A stretch of 64,000 nt of DNA from Tetrahymena elliotti 4EA (lineage: Eukaryota; Ciliophora; Oligohymenophorea; Hymenostomatida; Tetrahymenidae), in assembly GCA_000231825.2 (NCBI GenBank), contig JH720302.1, positions 1,077,258-1,141,257 of the forward strand, read 5' to 3'. The position numbers and the translations under genes were made by a program. The notes under the pieces are model-generated. The model was not told where the DNA came from and made no database searches. It saw only the letters and a list, made by a program, of their open reading frames with translations. Shown here piece after piece: positions 48,961 through 61,501 of this stretch (its first letter is position 1; the number at the start of each line of letters is the position of its first letter).

Positions 48961-49987
48961 AAAACTTATGTAATAATATATATTTTGTGATTACTTTTTA
49001 ATTGAATAGATCTAGAAATTTAATTTCCATCTTTATTAATACACTAAATAACTCAATTCAAAGTAAATTTGATCAAAAATAAATTTCAAACAGTATAAAC
49101 ACAAATTATTTTGTTTCCATAATTTATTTTTAAAATTTATTAAGCAATAATAGAATAATATTAGGAAATCTTTATCACTATCAATATTAAATAATGAAAT
49201 AAATAAAGATATTAATTGACATGATATTTTCAAATAATGATTACTTATTGAGTTCATTGTTTGTTTATTGTTTTTGTTCGAATTAAAATTTTGGAGAAAA
49301 TTTTATCTCCCTAATTATTAAAATTTATATTGATACTTTCTGCTTATATTTTTAGTGGTTGAGAGTATGTTTCAATTTCAAGCTAAAATAGAAAAATTCA
49401 AAATTTTTCTGATTATAATAATAAATTAAATTTTCGAAGATTTGCCTAGAAACAAAATTGATCTATTATACTTTTTAATCATGTAAATCTTTTAAATATA
49501 TTTCATTGAGAAAGCATTTTAAAAATAAATTTTAAATTTCAAGAAATGTTTTTTAAATAAATTATAATAGGATAAATATTATTTATTATAAATTTAAATT
49601 ATTATATGCATTTAGATAATAACCGAAATAACTAAACAAATTTTCTACAAAAGAGTCATTTATGATCTATCTATTTTGTCTATTTGATTAGATTTTGGCC
49701 AGTCAGTCTGAGATTAGTTAATAATAATAAAACACATAATTTGAATATCTGGTTTCTTAACAAATTTAAATATTGATTTACACGTATAATTCATTTATTA
49801 AGTAGAAACAATATTTTATAAATAATTCTCAAATATCAATCAATTTATGAAATCTTCCCACGTTTTTAAATAAAATTTTGTTTTTTAGTATTTAAATATT
49901 TCTCCTGAATAATCCCCAAAAATTATAATTAAAAATAAATAAAAAAAAAGATATTACAAAAATTATCAAAAAATAATAATAAGAAAA
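48901..49987. other. Spacer between B and D
   Basis: A minus-strand frame at 49257-49036 gives a low-complexity Leu/Ile/Phe peptide and is not called. From about 49780 the sequence matches the region upstream of gene C. No gene seen. Confidence 0.5.
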
Positions 49988-51022
49988 ATGAACTTTGAAT
50001 TACAAAAAAACGATCTTAAAGCTGCTTCTTCAAATCAAGAGAATTCTCGCCTCTAAAACGATAGCCAAAGTTTAGAAGATTTCTAATAAATCCATAACGA
50101 GGATGTCATAAATGCTAAGTAATCTTAAGAAAGTGCTAAAATGGAAGCAGAAATAGCTTCTCCTAATCCTGATAACAATAGCCATGAAAAAATTTAAGAC
50201 CCCTAGAATTCTAACTAATAGCAAAATCAATAATAATAATAATAATAATAATAACAATAACAAGAAAATCCAAAAAGTAATGATAAAAAGCTAAATATTC
50301 TCTACTTTATTGGAGTTAACAGCTTGATTATGAATGTCTTATTCTCTCGCTAATTGAGCTTCCTTAACGATATCTGGATTCAAATTTTGATTATTGGCTT
50401 AGCAAATATTGTTACATATATTTCTCTGTATAAGTGCAACCAAACAAAAAAGCTCTTTAAAGAAATAAAAGAAAAGTCATGTAATAAATATGAAAATGTC
50501 AAAAGTAGAACTAGCAAAAAGAAAGTTTTAATCATCTTTGGAGTTTTACTTTGTCTTACACTTGTTTCTTTAACCGTATACTAAATGATAAGAATTCATG
50601 ATCTAAAAGGAAGATATCATTATCTCCTTACACAATCTAACAACAACCACTTTGCATTGAATACCTTAAGAAACGGCTTTAATTAAAGAATCTCTCAATA
50701 AACAGAGTTTGATAATTAAATAATTTACTAGCATGAAGTAGATATTTAGAGATAAGAATAAATAAATAATTAACTCTCCAGCTAAATTAAACATTTAGAG
50801 TAAATCAATTAATAATAAGCTCATTAAATTGAATAACTAATGTTAAAACTTAATCTTAATAATGGCTAGACCCAACAAACTTAACAATAAAACACGCAAT
50901 AATAAAAATAAACCTAATAGCCAAACCAAAATCAAAATCAAAGACAAACTGAAGAAAGACCTGATTACCCTAAAATGAGTGGTAGAATCAGAGATTAAGT
51001 CAGGTGCCCTCTTTGTGCTTGA
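49760..51022. repeat. Duplicated block, copy 2 (gene D and upstream flank)
   Basis: Partner of 45300-46394; see that entry. Edges are approximate. Confidence 0.75.
49988..51022 (+). CDS. Gene D: Gln-rich three-TM coiled-coil protein, 344 aa
   Basis: A single exon from ATG 49988 to TGA 51020-51022. It starts MNFELQKNDLKAASSNQE, close to C. It carries a pure run of eight TAA Gln codons near residue 78, followed by LYFIGVNSLIMNVLF (span 1), ILIIGLANIVTYISLY (span 2), a basic loop KEKSCNKYENVKSRT and VLIIFGVLLCLTLVSLTVY (span 3). The Gln-rich coiled coil then runs to about residue 320. Unlike C, it has an extra C-terminus ending RIRDQVRCPLCA, where the CPLC resembles one half of a zinc-binding motif but stands alone. 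The Gln codon run is a likely site of length variation. Function unknown. Confidence 0.85.
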
Positions 51023-51874
51023 TAACAATATTAAAAAAATTTATATTTTAAATGATTAGAATCTATTTGAATTACAAATTATATATTGTTTGTACTTTTT
51101 ATACTTTTTATTAAAATAATTTTTAATGTTCAAATCACCTACCTGTTTATTATTACAATTTTAAATTCTCTCTTTTTACTATTTGGATCTGCATTTCTTA
51201 TTAATATCAAAGTCCCAGATTGAAACACTTGTAATAAAAATAGGCCTTTAAATTAAATAAAAAATAACTAATTGACATCAAATAATCATTAAAACTTTAA
51301 ATTGAATAAACAAAAATGTTATCTCGATATAAATTATAATTTGCTGTGGCAACATATTTTTATTTTAAACACAATTTTTTTTCTAGCTAAATTGAAATTA
51401 AATTTTCATTCTTTGAAATATTTTTGAATAATAAATAAAAAAAACAAGAAAAATAAACAAAATTTTATTTAACAATCAATCTATCTAGTTTGTTTGAAAC
51501 TATCTATGTTTCCATATTATTTATTTAACACTAAATAAAACTATTAAAAAGATCTCAAATAAAAACAAGAAAAATAATTTTAATATCCTCTATCTATCTA
51601 TCTACCTACCTACCTATGAATCAATCTCTTTTAAGGCAATACAAAATAAGTAAGTTAACAAACAAATAAATGATAGTATGTATCTCCATGCATTAAAAAT
51701 TTTTCTTGAGAAGCAAAAGTTTAATTACTTTTCTATTAAATCTTATCATTTATTGTTATTTTTTATAAAATATTAAATAAGAGATTGTATTTTAACATAA
51801 AAAAATAAAAAATCTAGATTTTTTTTGAAATATTTTGCTTAAAAGATATAAAATAAAAATAATGTGTATCTTAA
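51023..51874. other. Convergent spacer with a tetranucleotide repeat
   Basis: Holds the 3' ends of gene D and of the first TPR-like gene. Contains CTAT/CTAC repeats at about 51591-51616. No gene seen. Confidence 0.5.
51591..51616. repeat. CTAT/CTAC microsatellite
   Basis: A run of CTAT units followed by CTAC units and TATG. A short simple repeat, likely variable in length. Confidence 0.8.
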
Positions 51875-54160
51875 TCAATTTAGTTGAAAACTATATTTCT
51901 AAATAATTTATTTAACTCTTGATTCATGCTCACTTATGTTAGACAGATTGCTTAATATGATGATAATATCTTCATAGATTTCACTATTTTCTTCCTCAGC
52001 TATGATTGACAGATACTTTTCTATTAAATTTAGGCACTCATTGTTATTTCCTTTATGATATTAAATAATAGCCTGTATTTTAACTATATCGATTTCTAAT
52101 GTTTGTTAGTTTGACAAAGAGGCAAAATAAGTTTTGTAAAGATATACAGCTTATTCTAGATATTGTTCAGCCTCTTCAATTTTATTCTATAAAATGTATA
52201 AAGTTGTTAGTAAAAGATTCATTTGAATTTAATTTTAATCTATAGGAGCTCTTTTTGAGAGGCTAAGTGCTTTTTAAAGGACTTCAATAGCTTAAATATT
52301 AAAATTCTTTGATACTAATTGCTAGCTTATATCAAACATAATTTTAATAGCACTGTCTAGTTCTTCTTCTTTTTCTTCAAACTCATCTCTTACATTTAAA
52401 TACTCCTCACCATACTTCATAAAATTTTTATAATCATCAACCATGAGAGATAAATTTATTGATTCCTTCAGCATTAAAAAATAATAGGCTTTATATTCTT
52501 TATCTCTCTTCATTATATTTCTTGATAGATCACACAAAGAGATAGCTGCTTCTTTTTAACCTTAGAGATTATGAGCTTACTAACTTAAAGAATATAATAA
52601 TTAATTTAAACCAAATTTTAGCATGTCTTTATTATTAGGGAATTTTTGCAAGTATTAAATAATAGTCTGGCAATACATTAAAGCCTCATTCAACTTTCCA
52701 GCTCTGCTAAGAATATTAGCATAAGATAGCATATTACTCTCAATGACTTCACTCTATTTATCAAATAAAGAATATAATTAGCAGTAATCATTCCATTTTT
52801 ATCCCCATTAAATAGCGTTTTCTATTTCATTATTTTTTTCATAAATAGTTTTAATATATGATAGATTCTAAAATGTTTCATAATTAGAAACTAATTTATT
52901 ATCCTACAACTTCAATAGCATAGAGTGAGATTTCAAACATAAACTAATTGCTTTTGTGAAATCTTAACATTCGCTATATAGATAGGCAATACGATCTTGG
53001 ACAAATACATATTTTAATGTATTTTTTTCAGCATCTAATTTTTATAACTAATTTTTATAATATGTTATCCCTTCTTTAAAAAGTTTATTTTAAATAAAAT
53101 AATTTCCTTTGTCTTCATCTTTCAAGTTATTTTAATGTTCTTTTTCTTTTGCTTTTTATTGCTCATTTTCACTTTTTTGATTTTCTTAATTTTAAGATGA
53201 TTTCTCATTTTAATTTTATTATTTATTTTTGGAAAACTTTTTTTCTTTCTCCTCTAATGGTTCAACATCAAAAGGCTAGATAAATGATTCATCAAGTTAA
53301 TCTAAATAATCTTTAGTTATCTTACTATACTTTTGTATTTCAATAAAAGCTTCTTCACATTTATCCTTTTGGTTTAATTTATGATAACAAATATAGATAC
53401 CAGTTAGAATGTATTCAGGACGAAAATTTGAATTATTTAATTTAGTAAGCTACTGATAAGATTTCCACCCCCATTCTGCAGCTTCAGAAAAGCTTTGATC
53501 CAAATAATATATTCCAAAATGTAGATAATAAATATCAAATATTGATTAAGATGAGAGAGACTACCAATTATCTTCAGCAAGTAAGTTTTATATGTCATTC
53601 AAAAGCTTTTTTGATATTTCAATATTTTTTATTTAAGCCATAACTTCCAATAAATATTTTGCACTCAATACTAAATAGTAAGTCTTCAATTTACTTATTT
53701 AAGAACTAAAATCTTAATAGAGACTCTCTGCTATTTTATTACTTTCTTCATTTTTATTCAGTTTATAGTTTAGCACAGCTTATTATCCCTTAAAAAACAT
53801 GTATGGATTTTCATTATTCTAAGTAAATTTTGTCTAGCAAGATTAAACAACAACATCGCATATCTCTAGGGCCTTTTATTACTCTTCTCTTCCTTTCATT
53901 TACTTCAAAAATTGGTTACTTATTTCCATAAACCTAGTAAAATTGCTTGCTACTTAAGCATAATTTCTATATTCTTCCATAATTTAGATTGAATTATAAT
54001 TATTTATTTACTTTAGCATATTCTCTATCTTTTCTTGAGAAATATTATTACTACAAAAGTAAAATCTTGGTTTGAAATTGTAAGAAAATGGCTATTTAGG
54101 TTTGCTCAGTTAAAGTTTGTTTCTTAGCATAAGTTAAACAGCATTTTGAAAGAAATTCAT
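51875..54160 (-). CDS. TPR-like helical-repeat protein T1, 761 aa, probably mitochondrial
   Basis: A single exon from ATG 54160 to TGA 51877-51875. The N-terminus (MNFFQNAVQLMLRNKLQ, then KPKQPF and KPRFYF) is basic and lacks acidic residues for about 35 positions, as in mitochondrial presequences. The body is built of antiparallel-helix repeats with TPR-like Ala/Gly/Tyr spacing, for example ILSRAGKLNEALMYCQTII, IEEAEQYLEQAVYLYKTYF and QDFTKAISLCLKSH. A disordered Gln/Glu/Lys/Asn insert lies near residues 300-345. T2 and T3 share its layout and several blocks: WGQKWNDYCQLYSLF here matches WGRKWTHYCFQYSCF in T2 and WGKKWHSYCIQYNIF in T3. TPR proteins are scaffolds without catalytic activity. 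An organellar assembly or RNA-related role is inference. Confidence 0.85.
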
Positions 54161-55009
54161 TTCTTAATTTATATTGAAATAGAATCTTCTTTTTGTTGAT
54201 AATAGATATTGATTTAATTAATAATATCTACTAGATGTTGCCTTAAGATTAATTCTTAGACAATTATTATAAATTAATACCAATCAAAAAATAAAATTTC
54301 TAAAAACAAAAAAATTATGATAATTTCTTGAACTTTCTTCTCATCTCAAAACGATTATTAAACAATTAAAAAATGAACTTTTAAAAGCTATCAAAATTAT
54401 TTATCCATCAGGGACTAGTTTTAGATATTTTTAATTTAGATTGATTATTTTCATGCTTTTTTCATATAAAAATTTTAAATTAAATAGATAAAATACAAAG
54501 ATAAAAGATTTGATGTGCAAATTATTTTTACAAATATCTAATAAATATTTTAAATTTACATAACTTAGTAGATTAAATAAATAATTATTGATTTTATTAA
54601 CAATATTTGAATTTTAAATCTATTTAAAGTGCTTAGTATGATATTATAAACCAGATAGTAAATACAAATCAAAAAAGAAAACTTCTCAAAGATAAGCATA
54701 GCATTTTTTCTAATTATTAACTAAAAATTAATAATTTTGTTAACTAGATTTATTATTAGAAATCATGAGTAAATAATATATAATTAACCTATCAAACAAT
54801 AACATAATTTGTTGAATAAATATTCTAGAATAGAAGTTAATTAAGGTAATAAAAACATTAAAAACAAATTAACTTAAAAGAATAAAAGACTTAATTAATT
54901 ATAATGTAAGAAAATGAAAATAAAGTAAACAAAATAAACTTAATTATTTGGATAACTTATCCTTTAATACAAGAGATAGAAATAAAATAGTTTAGATGTT
55001 ATAAATTTA
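54161..55009. other. Spacer between T2 and T1
   Basis: AT-rich, no gene seen; should contain the T1 promoter and T2 3' end. Confidence 0.5.
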
Positions 55010-57304
55010 TCAATTAATGGAGTCTAATTTGTACTTCTGAATTATTTCTTCACACTTTTATTGCAATTATTAGTTCTTCTTTATTTCATTTAAATAACTA
55101 GCAAATTATTTCAGAAGCTTTTTGTCAGTATTTTCTGAAATAAATTGACTGATTAAAGTTAAGCAAGTTTGATAGTCTTTTATCTAAAAGTATAATTCAC
55201 ATTTAGCTTTTTGGTATACTTAAGAGTGAATCTCTAGTGAGAGCTTATTACCACTTAAATCTCCTTGAAGTAAGTCATCAATTTACTTATAGGAAGCTTC
55301 TATCTTATCTAATCTATTGTATTGAGCATCAATCATGGCTTAGATCATGTAAACTTAGAATTTCATTTCAGGATATTTGCATGTCTTAAGTATATTGATA
55401 TTTTCTAAATTCAATTTTTCTGCTTCTTAGAATTTATTAGTATCAAGATACTTTGCTGTAAAGTAAAGATTGACTTCTAATAAAAGAATCTGATCATCAG
55501 CAGTCTTTTAGATATTTTTTTAGATTTATATAAACTCTTGTCCATATTTATCTTTTCCCTGAGTGTCATTTAATTCAAAGCATAAGGCAGTTGCCCTTTT
55601 TATGTAGAGGTGATACAAATCTTTTAGTTGATCTTTAAGAGGTCTAATCATTTCACATACTCTCTTGGCAAGCAAGCAAGATTCATTTAAATTCTTTAAA
55701 ACATTATAAAGCTCAAATTGTTCCATAGAAAGTTAAAGTACAGACTTGTATAGATTAGAATGATCTATCTAGACACTATACAAATATCTTTAGATATGGT
55801 AAGTGTAACTCAATGCTTCTTAATACTTTTGTAAGTGTTTAAGTGAATCGATGTGGAAAAACAAACTGTTAAGAACTTAAATATCAAAGACAGTAAAACA
55901 ACTATACTAAAAGCAATAATGTGTCCATTTTCTTCCCCAATTAACAGATTTTTCATAATCCTTTTTGACAAAATAAAGATTCTTTAAATGATTCAAATTC
56001 AACAGAGTTATTGAATCTTAAAGCAAAAGTTGATTTCTGTTTTCAAGAAGCAATTTATTGACTTCTAAAGAGATTTCTATTGATTTATCTATTTAATTTT
56101 TTTGTCTATAAAATTCAGATTACCTCTCCTTAATATTTGCAACTTAAAGCCAATCTTACTTACTGTCTACTTTTTCAAGCAATTATCCTAAGAAAGCTAA
56201 ACCCTCATCAAATTTCTAAGTTTTTAAGAGCTATAAAGCTTTTTCCTCTTCCTTTTCATTCCAAATAAGAGCTTTACCATTTTTTACAGCTTCCTTAAGC
56301 TATTGTTCTTCTTATTATTTAACTGAAGTGTATTCTTATGAAAACTAGCTTTCTCTTTGTAGACCTGAGAAAAGTTAAAAGTTTTAATAGTTATGATTTT
56401 CAATTTCTACATTTGGATACTTTTTTATTTCTTCAAGAATTGTTTTCAAATCATTTTAATTATTGAGCTATTTATAGCATATATAAGATATAACTAAGCA
56501 GTTATAAGGTTTGTCTACTGGAAAATCGTTTTTCTAGATTATTTAGTAACAAAGCATAGCATATTTAGCTGCTTCGTCAAATCTACCTAGGATATAGCAA
56601 CAGCTGCTGTACAGGAAAGATATTTCATAGAAGTCTGCATCTTCATAACTTTTTTAATTAGTTTTTTCATATTGATCTACTACAATTTTTAGAATATCAT
56701 GAGCAACTAAAAATTATTTAACATCTATCATCTAAATAGCAATTTCGTTAATTAGACTAATAGCTTAGGTATTATCTTTCTACTCCTTAAATTCTTCAAA
56801 GATAGATTTAGCTATTTGCTCAGTCTCATAGAAATTACCCATTTCATAAAATAATTTCATTTATTGCAATTTTAAGTATCCTATATAATTATTAAGTTGG
56901 CCCTAATTTACTTTAACCATTATTTCTAAAGCTATTTCGTTTACAAAAATTGCCTTTTCATTTTCTAACCTCTTGTTGAAAGTACTCTAATAGTATTAGC
57001 AAATATCAATGATCAAACTTATGTCTTTGACTTTGCTTATTTTTTCATTGAACTGATTAAAAAGCGAAGAAGAGTCTATGTTTTATTTTTGATTTTACTC
57101 AATCAATGTAATAAAATCTTTCTCCTAAAATTCTACTGTCTAAGAAAAATAGTACTATCTTGCTTGAAATAAACTTGCTGACTATTTAAAAATACTACTG
57201 GCTATAGGAGTGCTATTAATAAAGCTAGATGACCTCGGTAAATTTTTAAAGAATGGAGTCTTCAAAAACTTTGTCAATTATCTCCCTTTTTATAAAATAT
57301 TCAT
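55010..57304 (-). CDS. TPR-like helical-repeat protein T2, 764 aa, probably mitochondrial
   Basis: A single exon from ATG 57304 to TGA 55012-55010. The first 60 residues are rich in Lys, Arg, Ser and Phe with no acidic residue (MNILQKGRQLTKFLKTPFF, later FKQSASLFQARQYYFS), a strong presequence-like profile. Repeats follow with helix pairs such as RFDEAAKYAMLCYQIIQK, KYQEALSYTYHIQRYL and KFQEAEKLNLENINIL. The acidic/Gln insert lies near residues 265-300, as in T1. It shares with T3 the block LLEELKKYP-like (LEEIKKYPNVEI here, LLELLKYPQDG in T3). Spacing from T1 is 849 bp and from T3 438 bp, all head-to-tail. Function inferred only from architecture. Confidence 0.85.
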
Positions 57305-57742
57305 TTGTTTGATTTATTTTAAAGATGCAAATTAATCTAAAAGATATGTTCTAATTTAATTTATAATTATTCAATAAAATAAAGATTTTTATTTAGAAAA
57401 AATATGAATTTTCTGTTTGTAAATTGATTTAAAAAAATAAACTATTGTTTCAAGTCTACTCTTATTGATTGGTTATTGTAAAAATTTGAAAATATAGATT
57501 TACTTAAATACAAAAAAATCTTTAAAATATATTTTTTATTTTAAAATTTTATTAATTTTTAACAAAATTTAAAAAAAATAAAATATTAAATTTTTGGTTA
57601 TTTAAAAACTTAAATAACTTAGATTCATAAAAACGATTATTTATTAATTATTAGATTTTGCTTGCTTTTAAAATCTCTATTGAAAAATAATTAATTAGAT
57701 TAAACATTTATTTATGTAAAAGTAAATATGTATTTTTTATTT
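57305..57742. other. Spacer between T3 and T2
   Basis: Short AT-rich spacer, no gene seen. Confidence 0.5.
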
Positions 57743-60100
57743 TCAGGAATCGAATGATATATTGTTAGTTAATATAAGTTATTTAATGATTTATTTATAC
57801 TCCTATTTTTTATAGAGTGTTTTTAAAATTTCTACTACTTTAGAATTCATTCTTTATCTTAATCTTTAATAAATTTATGCATATTTTTCAATGTATTTAA
57901 TTGATTAGTTAAATTCACATTTATTATAATGGATTAAGGTTTTATTTAAATATATTTCTAATTTCAAACTCTCCAAAATATTTTGATCATCTTTAATACA
58001 TTTTACTTCTTCATTGTTACTATCTTCTATAATATTTTCTGCTTCTTTAATATATTTTTCTGCATCTTGATATTTTAATTATTTTTAAGACATTTTAAAC
58101 TAAGTAAGAAGGATTTTAATTTTATAATAAGATAAATGAGGAGCTTATTTGATAAGTTCTTAAAGTTAACTAATCATTTATTGGGCCTCTTTATATTACT
58201 TTTTAGAAACCATTGATGAAATAATTGAATATTTTAATTTTATTCTAAAGTCTATGTTATCAAACTCTTATTCTTCATCTTTTCTCAATTATAAGTATAA
58301 TTTTCCATACTTGTAAATATTTTATTCATCCTGCAATTCTTAAGCAAACTTACAGCATTTAACAACACTCTAATATAGCATATTCTTTTCTCTTTTCGAA
58401 AGATTTTTTATATTTTTACAATAGTAATCAATAACTACTGAACCATTTTGGAGGGCTTCAGGTAATTTATTCATATCTGAATAGATGTTAAAAAGCATGC
58501 CATGTAGAGCTCTTAGCATCTCTTAGCTATTAAATTTCTCTAAATATTATTTAATAAACTTACAGTACTCAAGAGCTTCTTCCTATAAATTTAACTAAAT
58601 CAAAGAAGATGCTTGTGAAAATAAATTTTCCACAATAAAGTCATCATAAATATCAAATATATTGTACTAAATACAATAAGAATGCCACTTTTTACCCCAT
58701 TCCACACTTCTAGCATAGTCATTCTTGCAATAATAAAAAAATTTAATGTAAAGCATATTCTATAGTGTCATGTTGTCTTTCATTAAAGTATTATTACGTA
58801 TTTACAGTAGCTTTTAATGCGCTTCTAAAGATAATTCTAGTGCTTTATCATATTCTTCAATTTATCCATAGAGAAAGGCAAGTCTATCAGATACTTAAAC
58901 AATTTTTTCTTAATCTCTAAATCTATCTAGTCTTGTCAGTATATTTTTGTAATATTCTATACCTTCTTCATATTTATTTTCTTCTATGAAAAATCTTCCC
59001 TTGTCCTCTTTTTCATTCCATATTTTATCACTTAAATGGCTGCTTTTTTGTTTTAAAATATTCACAAGAGGAAAATTTGCATAATTGAAATCTTGAATGA
59101 GCTGCTCTTTAAAATTTCTTTTTTGTATTTTCTCAGCATCCTCATTTTTCTGTTATGTTAAGAGCAGACCAGATGATGATAAATTTTTTTATTTCTTTTT
59201 AAATGGGACAAAAACTAGATGATCTATATTAGCAATATTGATTCCATCTTAGGGGTATTTTAGTAATTCTAATAACACTTATTGTTACCCCAATTAATTA
59301 TTAATAGATTTAAGGCATTAATATATTCCTAAAAGAATAAAGGAAGGGCTTACAAAAGGGTTTCCTTTCATCATCTAATAAGCAACTAAACCATAATGAA
59401 GAGCTTGCTCATATTTTTATTAGAGGAAGTAGCATCCAAAGTGGATATAATATAAATCATAAACCTCACCCCATGATAGATCAATACTCTCATCATTTTA
59501 TAAAGAATCTACTGTACCTTTAAGATATCTTTCAGCATGTTCTACCAAATTGACTTTTGCCATAGTTTCAGCTAAATAACTTTGATATTTTATCCTAGTT
59601 GTTGAATCTAAAATCTCTTTTGTAAATAAATACAAAGCATAGAGTTAATCTGCCAATTTATTCATATCATTTATATCTCCTTGCTCATATTTTAGAAGAA
59701 TTTTCTAACCTAAAAAATACATTAGTGTGGTAGGAGAATGGCTCTTCTATTTATAATGATTTCTATCTATAGCATAATCACATACCTGAATAGCTTTTTT
59801 TGTTTCAACCCTATTTTCAAACTACTAAATAAAATAAACACAAAATTAGTTGACTAAATCAGAGTTATCAATATTCTCTATGTTTTCCTAAAACCTTTTC
59901 ATTAAAGCATCTGAATCTATTTTGCTAGTATAGTTATAGTTTCTCAACTCTTCAAGCTACTTCTATGAAATAACAGCCTCAGTAGTAGAAAATTTAGACT
60001 TTGATATTTGGCATAGGAGAGGAGACCTATTTGAAATTAGATTCTTTGAAAAAATAAAATGTTTATGAGCTGAATAGGCTAGTTATTTAAACAGTCTCAT
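57743..60100 (-). CDS. TPR-like helical-repeat protein T3, 785 aa, probably mitochondrial
   Basis: A single exon from ATG 60100 to TGA 57745-57743. The N-terminus MRLFKQLAYSAHKHFIFSK followed by RSPLLCQISKSKFST is a convincing mitochondrial presequence: basic, Ser-rich, with the first acidic residue after KFST. The body contains helix-pair repeats including KYEQALHYGLVAYQMMK, YDKALELSLEAHQKLL and LQEEALEYCKFIKQYLEK. The block YDLYYIHFGCYFLQQKYEQ matches FDIYYLHFGIYYLDQSFSE of T1, which shows common descent. It is the first gene of the head-to-tail trio in the direction of transcription. No catalytic motif was seen. Binding partners are unknown. Confidence 0.85.
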
Positions 60101-60304
60101 TAGTTTATAAATTTTTATGAATTAAATTTTTGATATACTTATCAAATTATAAAGAGATTATTTACCTCAAGATTTGTATTTATTTATCAAAAATAATAAT
60201 CAAAAAATTTCTAGATTTTAAACATTCACTTTAGGAAATTCTATTTCATAAAATGGATTTTATTTTAAAGATAATTGCTAAATTCATCCTAAAATGAAAA
60301 CTCA
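60101..60304. other. Upstream region of T3
   Basis: Open in one minus frame continuing from the small ORF above, but not convincingly coding; likely the T3 promoter and leader. Confidence 0.3.
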
Positions 60305-60512
60305 TCATTCTACTAAAAACTATTTTAAGTTAAATTGAAGCTCAAACTTTGTCTGGTATCTTTTGTTTTTCACTACATTTATTATTTAAGCAATCTTAGT
60401 AGACTCTTTTTCTTTATAAATTGTCTTGGAAGATTCCAAATTTAATTGATCAGGAAACTAAATAATAATAAACAAATTATTTCTAATTTTCTAAAAATTT
60501 CTTTTTAGCCAT
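60305..60512 (-). CDS. Small ORF pair needing a +1 shift at TCC-TGA-T
   Basis: ATG 60512 opens a 20-codon frame (MAKKKFLENQKQFVYYYLVS) ending at TGA 60452-60450. Skipping one base there continues into a frame with strong coding character, DQLNLESSKTIYKEKESTK and KNKRYQTKFELQFNLK, ending at TGA 60307-60305. An alternative reading splices from GTAGTG (60376) to TTTTTAG (60313) and continues QNDEFSFQDEFSNYL. No GT-AG intron of plausible size joins the first two parts. The junction is either a one-base indel, a misassigned start, or a real +1 frameshift. No family recognised. Confidence 0.35.
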
Positions 60513-61501
60513 ATTTTTTTTCCAAAATAAAAAAATAGAAAGATTTAATTATTATTTTTATAAATAATTTAATTTCAACACTTAACTTTTTATTTTAAAA
60601 TTTTGCAAAAATATTTACAGTGTTTTTCAAAAGATAATTTGTTATTTTAAATGAATTGATTGAAACTAATCTATTGTTAAATATTTATTATTCAAATTTA
60701 TTATTTTTGATAATGATATGACATAAAATTATTTTTACTTAAAAATGTTTAACTTGATTTTAGGAACTAAAATTAATTTAAAAAAAATATTATTTTGGCT
60801 TAATGCTTTTTTTATTTTATTCAAAAAATAATAAATTTAAAAATAAAAGACTATCATTTTAAAAAATTATTTTAAAATTTAAGTACAAATCAAAATAAAA
60901 TTTATTTTGATATTGGTATTTGACTTGTTATTTGTCATTTAAATTATAACTATGTGAACCTTTAATAAAATAATTATTTTAAAAAAGGCTTAGAAATAAC
61001 TTAGTAAAATTCAGTTGAGATTTCTAAAAAGAGAGCGTATAAATCCTTCAACCAAAAATTAATTATTATTTTTATATTTACTTCCATTCTAAAATCAGAA
61101 TTTGTTTTGATTTATCTCAATTATTAATAACTATAATTATACTGTTTCATAGATTATTGAGATGACGAATTATAAACAAATCATTAATTTACTAATTAGA
61201 AATTACTATTATGATAATAATACATTATATCTACTATTCTTTAAATTTCATCAACTATTTTATTTATTTCTTAACTAATTTGTGGCTTTATGTATATATT
61301 GAATTTTAAGCTGAGTTTTATTATTTTTTGGTTTAAATTTCAATTTTTTTTTGGTTATCTTATGTTTCAAAAAGAGTAAATTTAAATGATGGTTTATTTT
61401 CTTTATTTTTTACTAAAAAGATCTATTGTGATTAGAATTATTTTTTAGCTTAAAATCAAATACAAAAGTTATTTAGAAATTCTTAGAAAAATGAAAGTAA
61501 A
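60513..61501. other. Intergenic spacer
   Basis: AT-rich, long A and T runs, no biased frame. Confidence 0.5.

Noticed and set aside
49036..49257. Minus-strand 73-codon ORF after gene B
   Set aside because: Hydrophobic low-complexity text in spacer that is partly duplicated non-coding flank.
44020..57750. Shared TTTCAGGAATCG at 44022 and 57742, considered as a repeat or element end
   Set aside because: Both fall on stop-codon regions of minus-strand reading frames and similarity does not extend further; likely coincidence.
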